This document shows positions 45,240 to 56,918 of a stretch of 64,000 bases of DNA, one piece after another. The notes under the pieces are model-generated. The model did not search any database. It saw only the letters and a list, made by a program, of their open reading frames with translations, and was not told the origin of the DNA. Position 1 is the first letter of the stretch, and each line of letters opens with the position of its first letter. The stretch spans positions 1-64,000 of the forward strand of contig JASWJB010000115.1 in the NCBI GenBank assembly GCA_032433595.1. Reading direction: 5' to 3'. The stretch is from Conoideocrella luteorostrata (taxonomy: Eukaryota; Ascomycota; Sordariomycetes; Hypocreales; Clavicipitaceae). A program made the position numbers and the translations under genes.

Positions 45240-47003
45240 ATGGCTTCGTTAGGAGCGACCAGTCTTGTTCCGCGCAGACAAGTCAGCAAGGTCAGGCAGG
45301 CCTGCGATAGCTGCAGAACCCGCAAGATTCGCTGCGACGGCGCGCACCCATGCCTTAATTGCAGAGATATCAGCTGCGATTGCACATACTTGGCGATTCC
45401 CAAAAAGACGGGACCCAAGGGTCGGCGGCTGGCCAGGCCAGACCACGTCAGGAAGGCAACCCATTTCTCGACCACGCTGCCATCAACAGTGCGCGCGAGT
45501 GCAGCGTCTTCGCAACCTCAATCGCAACCTCCATCACAGTCGCAGCCAGCCCCCTGTCATGACGCATCATCTGTCGTTCCCCAAGAGATACCAAGTCCAA
45601 CTTTGGACGATGCCTTACCTTTAATTGGCGATGGTGGCTTCTGGCTCTCGCCCAGTGTCACCAAGGAGGTTTTGACGTCTTGCCTAGATGCCTTCTTCAC
45701 GCACAAGTATCCCATCACCCCGATCCTAGATCGCGATTATGTATACGGGGCTCTTGCGAACCTGCAGAATTCTCCAGAGATGTACGGGCTCATAACAGCC
45801 TGCTGCGCTGTCATGGTGTTGTCGCCAGATATTATTGTCACGGACGACAGTGGCGCAACATCGGCACGGCCACTCATCGGTTGGAAGAATGAAATCGTCA
45901 ATGCCGAGAGGCCATCCATCGAGACGCCCACAGCAGAGTTTCTCATATCCGAGACAGTGCGGGCTCGCAGCTTCTGCGACTTCACAGAACATCCATCCTT
46001 GGCCACCGTCCAGACCTCCTTCTTTCTGTTTGCGGCGTTTTTCTGCCTGGGTAAAGATAACTCTGCCTGGCACTACATCCGAGAGGCAATCACGACCTTG
46101 CAGTCTCTGAGACTACACGAAGAAGCAACGTACAGTGATATCACTGATACCAGCATGGCTCTGTATGCCCGACGCATGTTTTGGGTCCTCTTCATCACTG
46201 AACGGGCCTACGCCCTTCAGCGCCACCGACCGTTGACCCTCCAGAGCGGTATTGCCCTACCTTCATTGGGCCACAACTCCGAGGAGGGCATCCTATCCGG
46301 GCTGCTGGACCTCATTTCACTCTTTCGAAATTTCGACACCGAATTCATCAACATGTGGAACGTGTCGAATGATCCCCCGTTGTCAGCACCGCAGGATTAT
46401 CCAGCCAGGCTTCAGCAATTCCTCGAGTCTGCTCTCCCGTGCGTGTCGGAGCGGAATGCTAACCAGCAAGCTGATCTTCTCTTATCGCGAGAGTGGCTCA
46501 AAATCGTCGTTTGGCAACTCTGCGTATCCAAAACACTATTGCGTAGCTCAAGCCCAGTGGAGAGTATGTCGCTACGGTTTCCCGTGAGCGTAGCTCGAAA
46601 TGTCGTCGTCACTACCTCGCTGCTGCCCAATGCGGCTTTAGAGGCTAATGGTGTCGGCATACTGGAAAAGATATTTGATGTTGGCTGCTCGCTTGCCGAT
46701 GTCTTGTCGTTGAATCCGAGCTGCGTGCCGCGCACAGCGCTTGAAATCGGTCCAGGCGACTACTTGCGGGAGATGATACGTCTTGTGGGAACAGCCGCGG
46801 GTGGTAGTCCGCGGCATCTGAGGGTTCTAGCCGCAAAGGCTGAAGAGTGTTTGCGCTCCAACACGCCGTTTATAATGACACCGGAGCAGCATATCTCAGG
46901 TAGGAGTGATGCGTCTGTCCTTCTGCTAGATGGCGATCTAGATGACGATGATTGGTCGACGGACAGCACATCAGAGACCGGAGACCAGTGCACAAGGACC
47001 TAG
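45240..47003 (+). CDS. Zn2Cys6 regulator of the sugar cluster (MAL/SUC-type)
   Basis: An intronless frame of 587 residues from the ATG at 45240. The frame is open further upstream (to 44766), but this ATG places the zinc cluster near the N-terminus as usual. The cluster is CX2CX6CX5CX2CX6C (cysteines 22, 25, 32, 38, 41, 48), followed by IPKKTGPKGRR, the basic linker typical of MAL/SUC-like sugar regulators. A Ser/Gln/Pro-rich stretch comes next, then a fungal TF domain (LDAFFTHKYPITPILDRDYVYG ... HYIREAITTLQSLRLHEE ... RRMFWVLFITERAYALQRHRP). The C-terminus is acidic (DGDLDDDDWSTDS), a possible activation segment. Position next to the transporter suggests that it controls the transporter, GH32 and GH13 genes. 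Confidence 0.88.
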   Translation: MASLGATSLVPRRQVSKVRQACDSCRTRKIRCDGAHPCLNCRDISCDCTYLAIPKKTGPKGRRLARPDHVRKATHFSTTLPSTVRASAASSQPQSQPPSQSQPAPCHDASSVVPQEIPSPTLDDALPLIGDGGFWLSPSVTKEVLTSCLDAFFTHKYPITPILDRDYVYGALANLQNSPEMYGLITACCAVMVLSPDIIVTDDSGATSARPLIGWKNEIVNAERPSIETPTAEFLISETVRARSFCDFTEHPSLATVQTSFFLFAAFFCLGKDNSAWHYIREAITTLQSLRLHEEATYSDITDTSMALYARRMFWVLFITERAYALQRHRPLTLQSGIALPSLGHNSEEGILSGLLDLISLFRNFDTEFINMWNVSNDPPLSAPQDYPARLQQFLESALPCVSERNANQQADLLLSREWLKIVVWQLCVSKTLLRSSSPVESMSLRFPVSVARNVVVTTSLLPNAALEANGVGILEKIFDVGCSLADVLSLNPSCVPRTALEIGPGDYLREMIRLVGTAAGGSPRHLRVLAAKAEECLRSNTPFIMTPEQHISGRSDASVLLLDGDLDDDDWSTDSTSETGDQCTRT

Positions 47004-47224
47004 CATCCGCTTCTCAACTACTGCATTTCAAAATGATACCACAGCGCTCCATGGAGAACAAATATTATTCATCATGCTCGTTTCAAATAGTTAGCATAGT
47101 ATATCTATAGTACATCTACTACATGTGCCAGAACACACAACGTAGCAAGAACATATAACCCCCGGTTCCAGCAAAGACAATCCAAACATCTTCATATCAT
47201 CAGTCCCCAGTCTTGTCCTACTGT

Positions 47225-48191
47225 TCAGGGATATCCTTGGAATATAGAAACCGTTGAGCCACTCGCCAATCTTGCATGGCACTTGGCATTCGGCTGATCA
47301 AGAAACCATTGCTCCGAAGCCGACGCATCAACAGCCTGTCCGTTGCTCATCTTGGCAGAAGATTGAGTAAAGTCGAAGTTTGAGAAGTCGGGGAACGGGG
47401 CATGGTCGCCGGGATCTTCAGCAATCCATTCTACAGTGGTGTAGCACAGCGGAGTGGTAGAGTTGACGTGGTAATACTGGTAGCCCCCTGTGGAGATGTT
47501 CTCGAAATAGCTGTATCTACTTGTCAGTATATTTTTATTTGTTCATCTTTCTTGCCGGGGGAGACTGTATTCACATAGTTCCAGATGTAGCTGAGTTGGC
47601 TACTGCTGTGACTCGGACGGTGTCGCCGATAGTGACTGCGGTGAAGGTTATTTTTCTGCAGTTACGACGTGACGAACTCATACGTTAGGTAGTTACCTGG
47701 CGGATCGTAGACTATGGACGAATACACCATGTCCGGAGGGAACTGGTACCAGAAGAAGCTTTTAATCACCCCGTTTGTAATCTGTTTATTGTGTTAGCGA
47801 CTCGATCAACTCCCCCGGGGTTAAGCTAGTGCGTTGTCAATTGAAACGCGTATTGCTGTTCTCGCAAACGTACAGTCTGGCCAGTGCCTCCTTGGAGGAG
47901 AGCCTCACACTGTCTGGTATCGCCATCAATGCCAACCCACTGGTAGAACCAGTACTGGTCCGACACAGACTTCCCCTGGGGGACAGACACCGACGGAACC
48001 TTCCACGTAGATACAACAGAGGTTGCTGAGACGTTCTTGACCATGCCGCACCAGTTGCTACTGCTGAAATCTCTTGCGTGCAAGGTCTCTGCAATGCGCT
48101 CAGACGGGACGATGGCCCTGGCGTTGGGAAGAGCCTTTGCAGAAACGACAAGCAGGAGAGCCCATGTCTTGGCCGCGATACTAACGTGCAT
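47225..48191 (-). CDS. secreted glutamic peptidase, family G1 (eqolisin), four exons
   Basis: Exons 48191-47874, 47781-47697, 47635-47575 and 47519-47225 join in frame to 252 residues. A signal peptide (ALLLVVSAKALPNARA) is followed by a short propeptide. The mature part begins near SSNWCGMV and shows the G1 core: VVSTWKVPSVSVP, FYQWVGIDGDTRQCEALLQG, FFWYQFPPD, GDTVRVTAVA, and CYTTVEWIAEDPGDHAPFPDF, which carries the EWIxED block with the catalytic glutamate region. Length fits the family (about 250-280). These pepstatin-insensitive acid endopeptidases act outside the cell at low pH. The third exon's acceptor gives a 61-nt intron; an acceptor 19 nt earlier would hit a stop. TATAATAA at 48298-48305, about 110 bp upstream, is the probable TATA element. 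Confidence 0.85.
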
Positions 48192-49187
48192 GATGGCAGA
48201 TTTGACTAATATATTGTGCGAATCAGGGCAATTCAAGAACTGGACCTGGATCTTCTTCCATGGCACCTGGCATTCAAAATCGCGGGAGAGAGCCTCTTTA
48301 TTATAGTCCACATTCCCCCTATTACCACGATCAAGTAGTAGTAAACTCCAATATCAACTCAGTCGCCAGGTCTTCCCCCCAGTTCCCCGTCTACATCACG
48401 GCGGCGCACCTTGCGAAACGCCTCACATTCGATTTCCGGAAGGTGGCCTCTGCACCAAACTACAACGGGGGTATCTACTCCAAGAAGGAAAGTTTACCCA
48501 GTTTTCAACATGAAAATAGGTGAAATGCGCATGAATGCAAGCGCCCACATTTGCGCCATCATCTTGTGGCGGATGAATCCCTACGTCTCCACTGCAACTT
48601 CCACAGTTTCCTAATCTAGCAATCCGTACGGGCGCGTGCAAGGACGGAGAACCATGGGCGCTGTTCCTCTGGATATGCCGGTTTGTTTGAGGTTGATGGT
48701 TGTTTTGTCCGGTGTAGCATTGCGCCGAGCATGTTGGAGCTGATCCGCGAGAACAGTGTGCTGCCTCCCCGGCTGCGGTACATCCTTAGCACAATGCAAT
48801 GAGCGAGTCGTCAACGATATCCCTAGCTGCAGAGAATCCACGTCAATAATGACCCTCATGGTGGATAACTATGTATATGCCGTTTCGGGCCGGCCGTAAT
48901 TAAAGCTTCGCACCCCGCGGTAATGGCGTTTACCGCTCTTGGTGGGCAGCTGATGTGATCGACACAATGCTCAAGACCACCAGAGGTTTACTAGCACCGA
49001 GCTTGAGTTTGGCCGCTACGATGCAGTTTTTTGTTTTCCTTCCGATCTCACTTCCCCACTATGTCCCGTCGGTTGTGTAAGGCTTGGAAGAGTGAAAAAG
49101 TCAACGTCCTTTTATGAGAACGAGGTTAATAGCCGGAGTGGCTGTCGCATAACTGGTTAGATGACTGGCCCGTTTCTGACATGAGTG
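48192..49187. other. intergenic, left of the MITE
   Basis: About 1 kb with frames under 90 codons and no recognised domain. The first 120 bp is the peptidase promoter. Confidence 0.45.
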
Positions 49188-49510
49188 TACAGATCGACTG
49201 ATCCCCCTCGGCCCCTGTAACCTGTAACAGACCTGTAACCTAATAGCCTGTAACCCCTCTGCAGAGCTGACCTGTCCTGTCCTTTTTATACACCTATATA
49301 AAATATGAGAAATCTGTAGATGTACATACTAAGCGCTTGGTATTACTAATAGGTATAAAAAAAAAATTATAAACACAAAAAGTGTAAGTACACGCACACA
49401 AGTATAAAGGTATAAAAGAGAGGATACAGGTTAGCTCTGCAGAGAAGATACAGGTCAAATGGCGCACATGTTACAGGTGACAGGGCCCAAGGGGGATCAG
49501 TTTATCTGTA
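49188..49510. mobile_element. MITE of about 320 bp with TA target sites and long inverted repeats
   Basis: The left arm starts TACAGATCGACTGATCCCCC and the right arm is its near-perfect inverse (GGGGGATCAGTTTATCTGTA). Matching continues inwards for about 90 bp, including CCTGTNACCTGTAAC and CTCTGCAGAGCT. The left arm itself contains four or five CCTGTAAC sub-repeats. The centre (about 49285-49425) is AT-rich with A-runs and no frame. TA at each end fits the target-site duplication of Tc1/mariner-type elements. It lies between the peptidase promoter and the P450 3' end. No transposase is encoded here, so the element would depend on one elsewhere. Confidence 0.75.
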
Positions 49511-49795
49511 TACTCTTCTGCCATCTAATTACGTACCCAGACGTGTAATTGGTCAATATGTAGTTACTGATTGAAATCCACACTGAAATCCTGTATATTT
49601 CAGATGCATTGCAAGATGCAACTACATTTTGTCCCCAGCCATCCGGATATATTAGCTACGTCTCGTCACTTCGGATGAAAAATGACCGACCTCAAAGTCG
49701 CAACAATATGGTCGTCATCGCCCAGAGTTTCGTTCTGAGCTGTTACTCTTCTCTCGTCAAAATCTCCTCGCCATCATGGAGCAGCCCCGGTCGAC

Positions 49796-51459
49796 TCACT
49801 CGGCTGACAGCATGCCCTCCATCACCACCGCATCGTCCTTGTCCCCCTCATACCTCGCCTCCATCTGTCGGACAAGCTCCGCATGCTTCTCGCTCCTCGC
49901 AGCAATACGATAAGCGAACGGCTTTGGACGGCCAAGCAAGCCCGCCGTCTGCTCCAGCTCGACCTCAATCTCGCGCCCTTCCCCATCCAGCGCCTTTCCA
50001 ACATCAAACACGGCAAGTATCTGCGCAGCCGTAATGAAAATAGCCGATTCCGCTATCAGCCTGCCCGGGCAGGCCCTCCTTCCAAAGCCAAACGCCGCTG
50101 CTGTCGGATCTGGCTCCTCCCTCTCCAAGTACCGATCCGGATCAAAGGCGCTAGGGTCAGGATACACCTCCGGGTCGTGCAGCAACCACCATGAATTGGC
50201 TACTATGATAGATCCCCTGGGGATCAGGTATCCATTGTATTCGATATCACCGTCCGCCTTATGCATTACACTCATCGGCACAACCGGACCCCATCGATGG
50301 ACCTCCTTGACGAGAGCCTGCATGTAGGGCAAGTCGTCGCGGTCTTCAAACGTGGGGAGTCTGCCTGGCCCGACTACCCGAGCGATCTCATCTTGTGCTT
50401 TGCGCTGAACGTCTGGGAACATGATCATGGCGATGATGAAGCTACGAAGTGCAGACAAGACTGTGTCCGTGCCGGCTTGGCACATTCCAAAGGCTGACCA
50501 TTTGATATCGTGTTCATCTTCTGCATCAAGGTCACCTCGCTGAGTGACATTCTCGATGTTTCTTGATACAAATGACGGGTTGTAGTTTCCCCTTGACATC
50601 TGCTGCTTCACGAATAAATAGGGTTCTTCGGTTGCTTTCTCGAGTTGGTGTCGCGCTAAGCGGGCGGTCCGTTGGAAGTCACAGAAGGGGAAGCCCTCAG
50701 GAAGGTATCTCAGGAGTGGCAATATGTCGACCATCCAGGCTAAGGGTATCATCGAGGCTTCAAAGCTACCGTCCACAGAATGGAGAAGCTCCACCAAAGG
50801 ATCCGGGGCAGTTTGTCTCGCGGAGTAGTCGTAGGTAAGTTTGAGAACCGTCGTTGCCATATGACTGCACGCGTTCGTTAATATAAAAAAAATCTAAAAG
50901 GTTCGGCACGGTATACGAGAAACGTTTGTTGTACCGACCTTCCCAAATGCTTCATCAGTTCAGGCGGGTTCCTCAAAATTTTCGCCAATAACCTTCCGGC
51001 CTCCCTCTCGCTCGAACCATCATACCTTGCCGCCGTAGCCTTTGTTCCCATCTGCTGGTGGAACAGCTTTCTCGTCTTCCGAAACGAGGCGTCATACTCA
51101 TGCATCGCCATCATCCGGCCATAACCACATAGGTAAGAGCCAAACTCTGTTTGGGGTCGTCCGGACGTCTTCAAGGACTGCGATTCGAGAATATTTTGGA
51201 CCGCTTCTCGTCCATGTAGCAGAATTATGTGCTGCCCCAGAACTGTCACGGAGCCAATCGGGCCGTATTTGTCTTTCATGGAGAGCCAGTGCTTGAATTC
51301 GGGGGTTTGGCCGCGGGGCAAATCCAGGAGGTTGCCCAGGAGCGGGAGCCCCCGTGGTCCTGGGGGAAGAGGCAGACGCGATTTCCGAATAAGATGCTTG
51401 TAAATGAGGAATGTGGTGCATATAGCAATAAGAGTCTGGATGAGAGAGACGAGTACCAT
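49796..51459 (-). CDS. microsomal cytochrome P450, two exons
   Basis: Exons 51459-50939 and 50864-49796 join in frame through a 74-nt intron to give 529 residues. An N-terminal membrane anchor (VSLIQTLIAICTTFLIY) is followed by the proline hinge LPLPPGPRGLPLLGN. The I-helix AGTDT lies at 304-308 and supplies the oxygen-activating acid/threonine pair. The K-helix ExxR is EVHR (361-364). The heme loop is FGFGRRACPG with the ligand Cys439. Overall it resembles the fungal OrdA-like (O-methylsterigmatocystin oxidoreductase-like) P450s, which hydroxylate diverse lipophilic substrates. No polyketide or peptide synthase lies in the window, so it is not evidently part of a metabolite cluster. Substrate unknown. 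Confidence 0.92.
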
Positions 51460-52492
51460 GGCTGTTTTTCCCGAGGGGGGCTGGGCTATCTTGCAGAGAG
51501 GTTAGTTGTGAGTATCAAATGCAGGGGACGGTATAGAGCTGTGGATCTTCAGAAATGCGTTCCGTGTTCAAGATGAAAATGAAGTTTAGAATTTACAAAG
51601 CACGAGGCCGCGTGTTTATTTGAACAAGCTCCCCGTTGAAGTCAGAGGCGTCCTGAGGGCCTATTCTGGTTTGAGAGACGAACATAGCTTGGAGGCTTCC
51701 CGCTTGGTGTTACATCCCAGGCCACTTTACTGCATATGTATTGCAGAACTGCCGCAACGAAGGGGATACCTGCGTCGTCATACACAGATTCAATTGGTGC
51801 CCTCAGCTCCTTATCAAGACATCGAACTGCAGAGTGACATAATCATCAACTTATTTATGCCAAATATCACTTACGTAAAGCAGAATCTCGTTCTCGTGAT
51901 GACGGAGCCGTGTAGATAGCATTTTGCATTACAACCCCGCAATCGGCCAAATGAGGGTAGAAAGTGATTACAGCTCGAGTGTACGCAGCATTTTCCAGTC
52001 TTTCATCATAGGAGAGTCCCGTTATTATGTCTTCGTACTACAATCACTATGATATCAGGTTTGCGTATTTTGCTGAGGTCGACACATACCCTATAGAGTG
52101 GCAAATACCCTTGCATTTAGATAAGTTGGTCTTGCTTGGACAGTAGGCAAATGAACAAATCAGCATGCTATTATCAATCACTGTGGATCGTGACGTATGG
52201 GGTCATCCTGCTGGGAGAAAGTGGCTGTGTCTGCATGCTTACAGCAAGTTTGTACAATTGTGTCGCATAAGGAAATAGACAAACATGGTGGAGCTTATAA
52301 GACAGTCGGCTGAAACTGCCGATATGCCTTGGTAAAGATCTGCATCGCTGATATAGGGTATATTTGAGCTCATAGGTATGGACAAGTCTTACTTCTATTT
52401 ATACATGACCAGCCTACAAACCATTCGCAACGCTCTCAAAACGCACAAATCCACGTCATCGTTTAATATCAACTCTTGTACGTACAGCCCAT
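51460..52492. other. 1.0-kb spacer, P450 promoter and UNC93-like gene 3' side
   Basis: No supported gene. Frames up to 99 codons lack motifs. Confidence 0.45.
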
Positions 52493-54227
52493 CTAAGCTA
52501 GGCTATTTTTTCGATGGTGATCGGGAGGCGCAGATAGGCCCTCTGCCGCCTTGTCATCTACGTCTTCGATGTGCGTAACCGCCTCAACTTCGTAGTTTGT
52601 GTCGCGGATGTGGTAGAGAACGAGCGCGCAAAGAGGAAGAGCAATCAAAGTGAGCAACCATGAAATAAGTATTTCACCGAGGTAGGGAGTCTGGCAGTTG
52701 TCAGCATACGGGAGTGTGTATTGAGCCGGACTAGAACGATCCAGCATCATTATGGAACTACTCACTTTAACAGCATCCATGCCAAATGATACAGCGGCGC
52801 CAGCAGACTGAATACCTTTATAGTAACCCGCCATACGAGCCAGCTTGAAGGGATCGTTGGTGATGGAGGACATAGTGTAGTATGCCAAACCCTGATACGC
52901 AGCATCCACGACGTAATCTTAGAGTAGTATTAGCAATTTGCCAAGCCAACGTTTGGCCGAGAGAACAAAAAGGTACTTACAAGCAAAGAGTAAGACGATA
53001 GGTCCAGCAGCGACACCAACCGTCCAGTCCCAAGGACGTATAACTCCCTCAACAGATTCATCTCCTCGAGCGAACTTGGTCTGGAAACCCAAGCCACTAG
53101 CCCAGACAAGACAGATCAAGAATGTTACAAAAGCGCAGGACCACAAAGCACGTTTTCGTCGGTTGAATGGCAAGTTGTCAGTGATGAAGCCAATGACAAT
53201 GGAACCAATGATGGAGCCGAGACCGGTCAATAGCGCAACCAAGGCTCGTGTACGGCCATTGAACAGGAAGGCGGTGATGGCACCCTGATACGCATAAAAG
53301 TAGTTGGATGAGAAGAACATTGGAAACAGGGCGATCATGCGCCAGTCTTTGAACATCTTGATGAACTCCATGAATTCCTGCTTGGGGGTGAGTGATTCTG
53401 GAAGCTTGACAATGGTTCCATCGCCGCGGACAACGGCCTCAGGGGGCAGAACGAGCCAGCTCGTAGCGATAGAGGTCAGCATGATAATCATAAAGGCAAC
53501 ATAGACGCCATTCGATACGCCCGGCAGGGTACTGTTGAATTCGATGCCCAAAGCGATCGCGGCGCCGATCAAGGTTCCCATCTGAAAAAGAGACCAGAAC
53601 AGAGTGAATGCTCGACCCTTGTCCTTTTCAAGAGGGTAGGACATCATGATAGCACCCTGAGCGGCCCAGAAGAGAGCAGCTGAGACACCTAAAACACCTC
53701 CAGCGAAGATGATAAACCATCGCGTGCCGTTGAGTTGGTAACACCAGAGCGAGCCGAGATAGAGTGCGTAACCAGTTGTACCGATGGACATGGTCATTCG
53801 AGGACCTAGAATGTTCTTTTATTGCTTGGTTAGTCCACCTTCTTTTAACCTCCAAGCAAATTAAAGCGAACCACATCGTATATACTACAGCACGTGGGAT
53901 AAATGATGGACGTCACGACTCACGTTGATGCTGCCACCAAAAAAACCTCCGAAGAAGAACATGCCATAAAGGACGCTGTTTGCGATATCACTGAGCTGGA
54001 CATCGTCCATGCCACCAGCACCCAAGTTACTAATGGCACTGAACATGCCTACGGAACAGAAGGCCACAAAGCCCACGATGGAGACCTGAGTCCATGGCGA
54101 GTTGTCTACCAGTCATGCATCGTTAGCCCATGTCAAGTAAAAGATGACCATGAGGCCGAGTATGTATAATTGCAGCCATTGACTTACAGCGGAAGCCGCC
54201 AACCTGAACTGCGGCGAGGTTGACCAT
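52493..54227 (-). CDS. UNC93-like (DUF895) MFS membrane protein, five exons
   Basis: Exons 54227-54188, 54105-53924, 53815-52981, 52917-52766 and 52690-52493 join in frame to 468 residues. The joined N-terminus reads VQVGGFRYNSPWTQVSIVGF then CSVGMFSAISNLGAGG, the UNC93-like signature start. About 11-12 membrane spans follow, with FWAAQGAIMMSYPLEKDKGRAFTLFWSLFQMG as the typical central motif and a hydrophilic loop around residues 210-235. The C-terminus is cytosolic and charged. Fungal members of this group are plasma-membrane or endosomal proteins with unproven transport roles. The last intron (52691-52765) is 75 nt, in frame and stop-free, so its retention would add 25 residues between two spans. 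Confidence 0.87.
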
Positions 54228-56918
54228 GATAATATGAGGCAGTGCCGTCTGTAAACAAGCGAGATGCAGGCAGCCAAGATGCAAACCGCGAAACGCGGAC
54301 GACCAAACTCTGAGATTGTGGGGGAAAATAGTCCGTACCCCAGATTTGAACGAGCCCGTTCGTTTGTCGCAAGATGGTCGAACCAAGAAGATTTGGGGTA
54401 AGACGGGGGATGGGTGACGATGGTCTTAAATGCAGCGCAGATGAAAGAAAGCGTGGGCAGGACCTGACCACCTGGATAATGGGTCATGGGGGCGCATTGG
54501 CCAAGACCAGAACCGGGCTGGAGACGAGACAATCTGGGCTGCTCTGCACTAGCTACCCCTTGGGGCTCTTTGGACTGCTAGGAACACAGGCAGCGCAGGG
54601 GGCATTCAAACGGCCCCAACCGTCCATCCATGCGCCATGCGTCCATTTATTCTCCCGCCCATTCATTGAACGACCCACTTGGTATCCATCCTTTCAATTG
54701 ACTGTACCAGACTTTGGACGAGCGACCAAGCCCATCTCCGGGGCAATAATGGAACCATACCAAGCAAAACGGGACCTGGCCCAGACCAGACCAAGCCAGA
54801 CTGCTGATGATAGCAATATTGACAACCCCAAGTTCCTTTCAAGAAACCGACCAGACGTCTTGCATCACCACTCATCAGACTGAAAGCCCAGCAGGCGGCA
54901 CTCGTTACGGCATGACGAAAAGCAGGCCTGTTCACAGCCGATTATCGCATTCCACTGGCACCCATCGCCGCTAAGGGCAGATGCCGATCGGAGACTGCGA
55001 CTCTTCGTAGTCTCGCACCTGCAGTCATGGCCGTCGGCTTGTTGCATCCGCGCAGAAATTAGAATTAAGGGTAGGCCGGCGCTTGCGGGGTGACCGGGGG
55101 CGGAGAGTGCGCCATGTGGACAGAGTCGCCAAATGATACAATGCAGTACAAAATTATCCCCAAGGTATTGGTGCATCAGACCGTTGGAGTTCACAATTCG
55201 ATACAGCACGACGACTAGTTAACTAATGGTCACCCCGTCGAGACAGTTGACACGAGATAGATTGATGCATGGCTCCGCTCTCATGTTGCATCGAAAAACG
55301 CCAGCTTACTCACCAACGAACGCCTCTAGCTGCCACCGCCGTGGTCAATATTGTCATTGGACGCGATCTCGACTCTAAGAGTCTCTGCTGTCTTGGCTTG
55401 TCTTGGCCGCCATGAATTAAGACTGCCACGCAACTTCACCTTCTCAGAAGGAAGCACTCGGAACACTCTATCGTCACCGACTTTCATATCAACCGGCACG
55501 AAGTAGTTGGTGCACATTTGCCATATCTAACTGCATCATCAAGCCACCTAATACCGCATACTAGTATGTGCTATCCAGCTCGAACTATTGTCGCTATCGT
55601 TCCCTGTCACATCAATTATCGATGGGGTGTCCCTCTTAACACCCCACGTCTCCACTGTGCTGGCCTCGAGTCCCATGGCAAATCATTCGTTCTCTGTACC
55701 CACTCAGCAAACACAACCATACGATGTGCTATATTGGTCCATCAGGGTAAAGAAGAAGAAGAAAAAGCTAATCTCAAATCCTAGAGTGAACCTGACGGTT
55801 CCTCGTGAATGCAAGGCCTTCTGGAACAGCTGCTTCTTAGATCTGCACGTCTAAATCCCCAGCTCAATTCACAAACGCCACACCGATAATTCTGGGCTTA
55901 AGCTTACGTTGGAGCTTGGTGGCACCCTATGTCCCGGGTCAGATTTAACGTTACAATCCAGACAAGCCACATTCTTCGCCGGATCGCAGCTCAAGCTGGG
56001 CCCGCGCCAGGGCGACAAATGCTTTTCTCACTGAGATAGTGCGACGCCCACCATGGGAAAATGCCCCGGCGTGGGTCATCTCATGACACGACACGGCACG
56101 CGCTTGAACGACAACTGGTCGAAGAAGCGTCTCTGTCCTTTGCGCTGGCGTCAACTCGCTGATTGCTGGTATTCCTAACCGTGGTGTAACTAGTGAGGCG
56201 CTTCTCGCAGATGCTTGACGCGAGCAAATGGCATTGTTACTTGTGACATTCTATTCCGTACATACTGTACAAAGGAACCAAAAATTAACTACACTAGTAT
56301 TCTACATTCCCTACTGTCATTACTTCAATAGAGCTGCTACGTAACAGGCTATTGCATACTCTAGCACGAAAGACTCAGTGCACTGTCTCGCAAAATGCAC
56401 ACTGCATACATTAGCCCGCGACACACTTTACTGCGACGAACAGCCAACACGAGGACTAACCCGTTGAGTCACATGTCGCAAAAATCTGTCGGGTCACTCA
56501 CTCTTCATGCAAATCTGAAATTATAATGCAAAGACAGCTCATAATGCATCAGATTGGTCAACTTCGCATTTGATACAAACAGCGAATTGGACAACTGCTC
56601 TTTTAGCAAGTATTCTAACGAGCGGAGCCGCAGTTGAAAAATATCCTTCTATTATACTGTGGCAAATAGCATGCTCCATGAGCAGCGTCATTTTTGGATA
56701 TACACATGGACGATTTCATCATAATATTTACACCCTGTGCGCTCATCACACGTATCTCGTGTATTGTGTTCAAAGTACAGCACCAGCTTCTCAAAGCAGT
56801 CATTTACAGATTCCTTGCTCCGTAACATGATACATCATTCCTCCCCACATCTTTTGCAAGTCATAGAGTGGACATCTAGATCACCAAGTCTTGCAAGGAT
56901 GCGATGCTCCAACCCCAT
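54228..56918. other. 2.7-kb spacer without a supported gene
   Basis: This holds the UNC93-like promoter and the 3' flank of the next regulator. The longest frame (54374-54883, 169 codons on +) reads through the UNC93-like promoter and has no domain. I see no repeat structure or tRNA. Confidence 0.45.

Noticed and set aside
54374..54883. 169-codon plus-strand frame upstream of the UNC93-like gene
   Set aside because: No motif, no intron structure, and it reads across the promoter of a well-supported gene.
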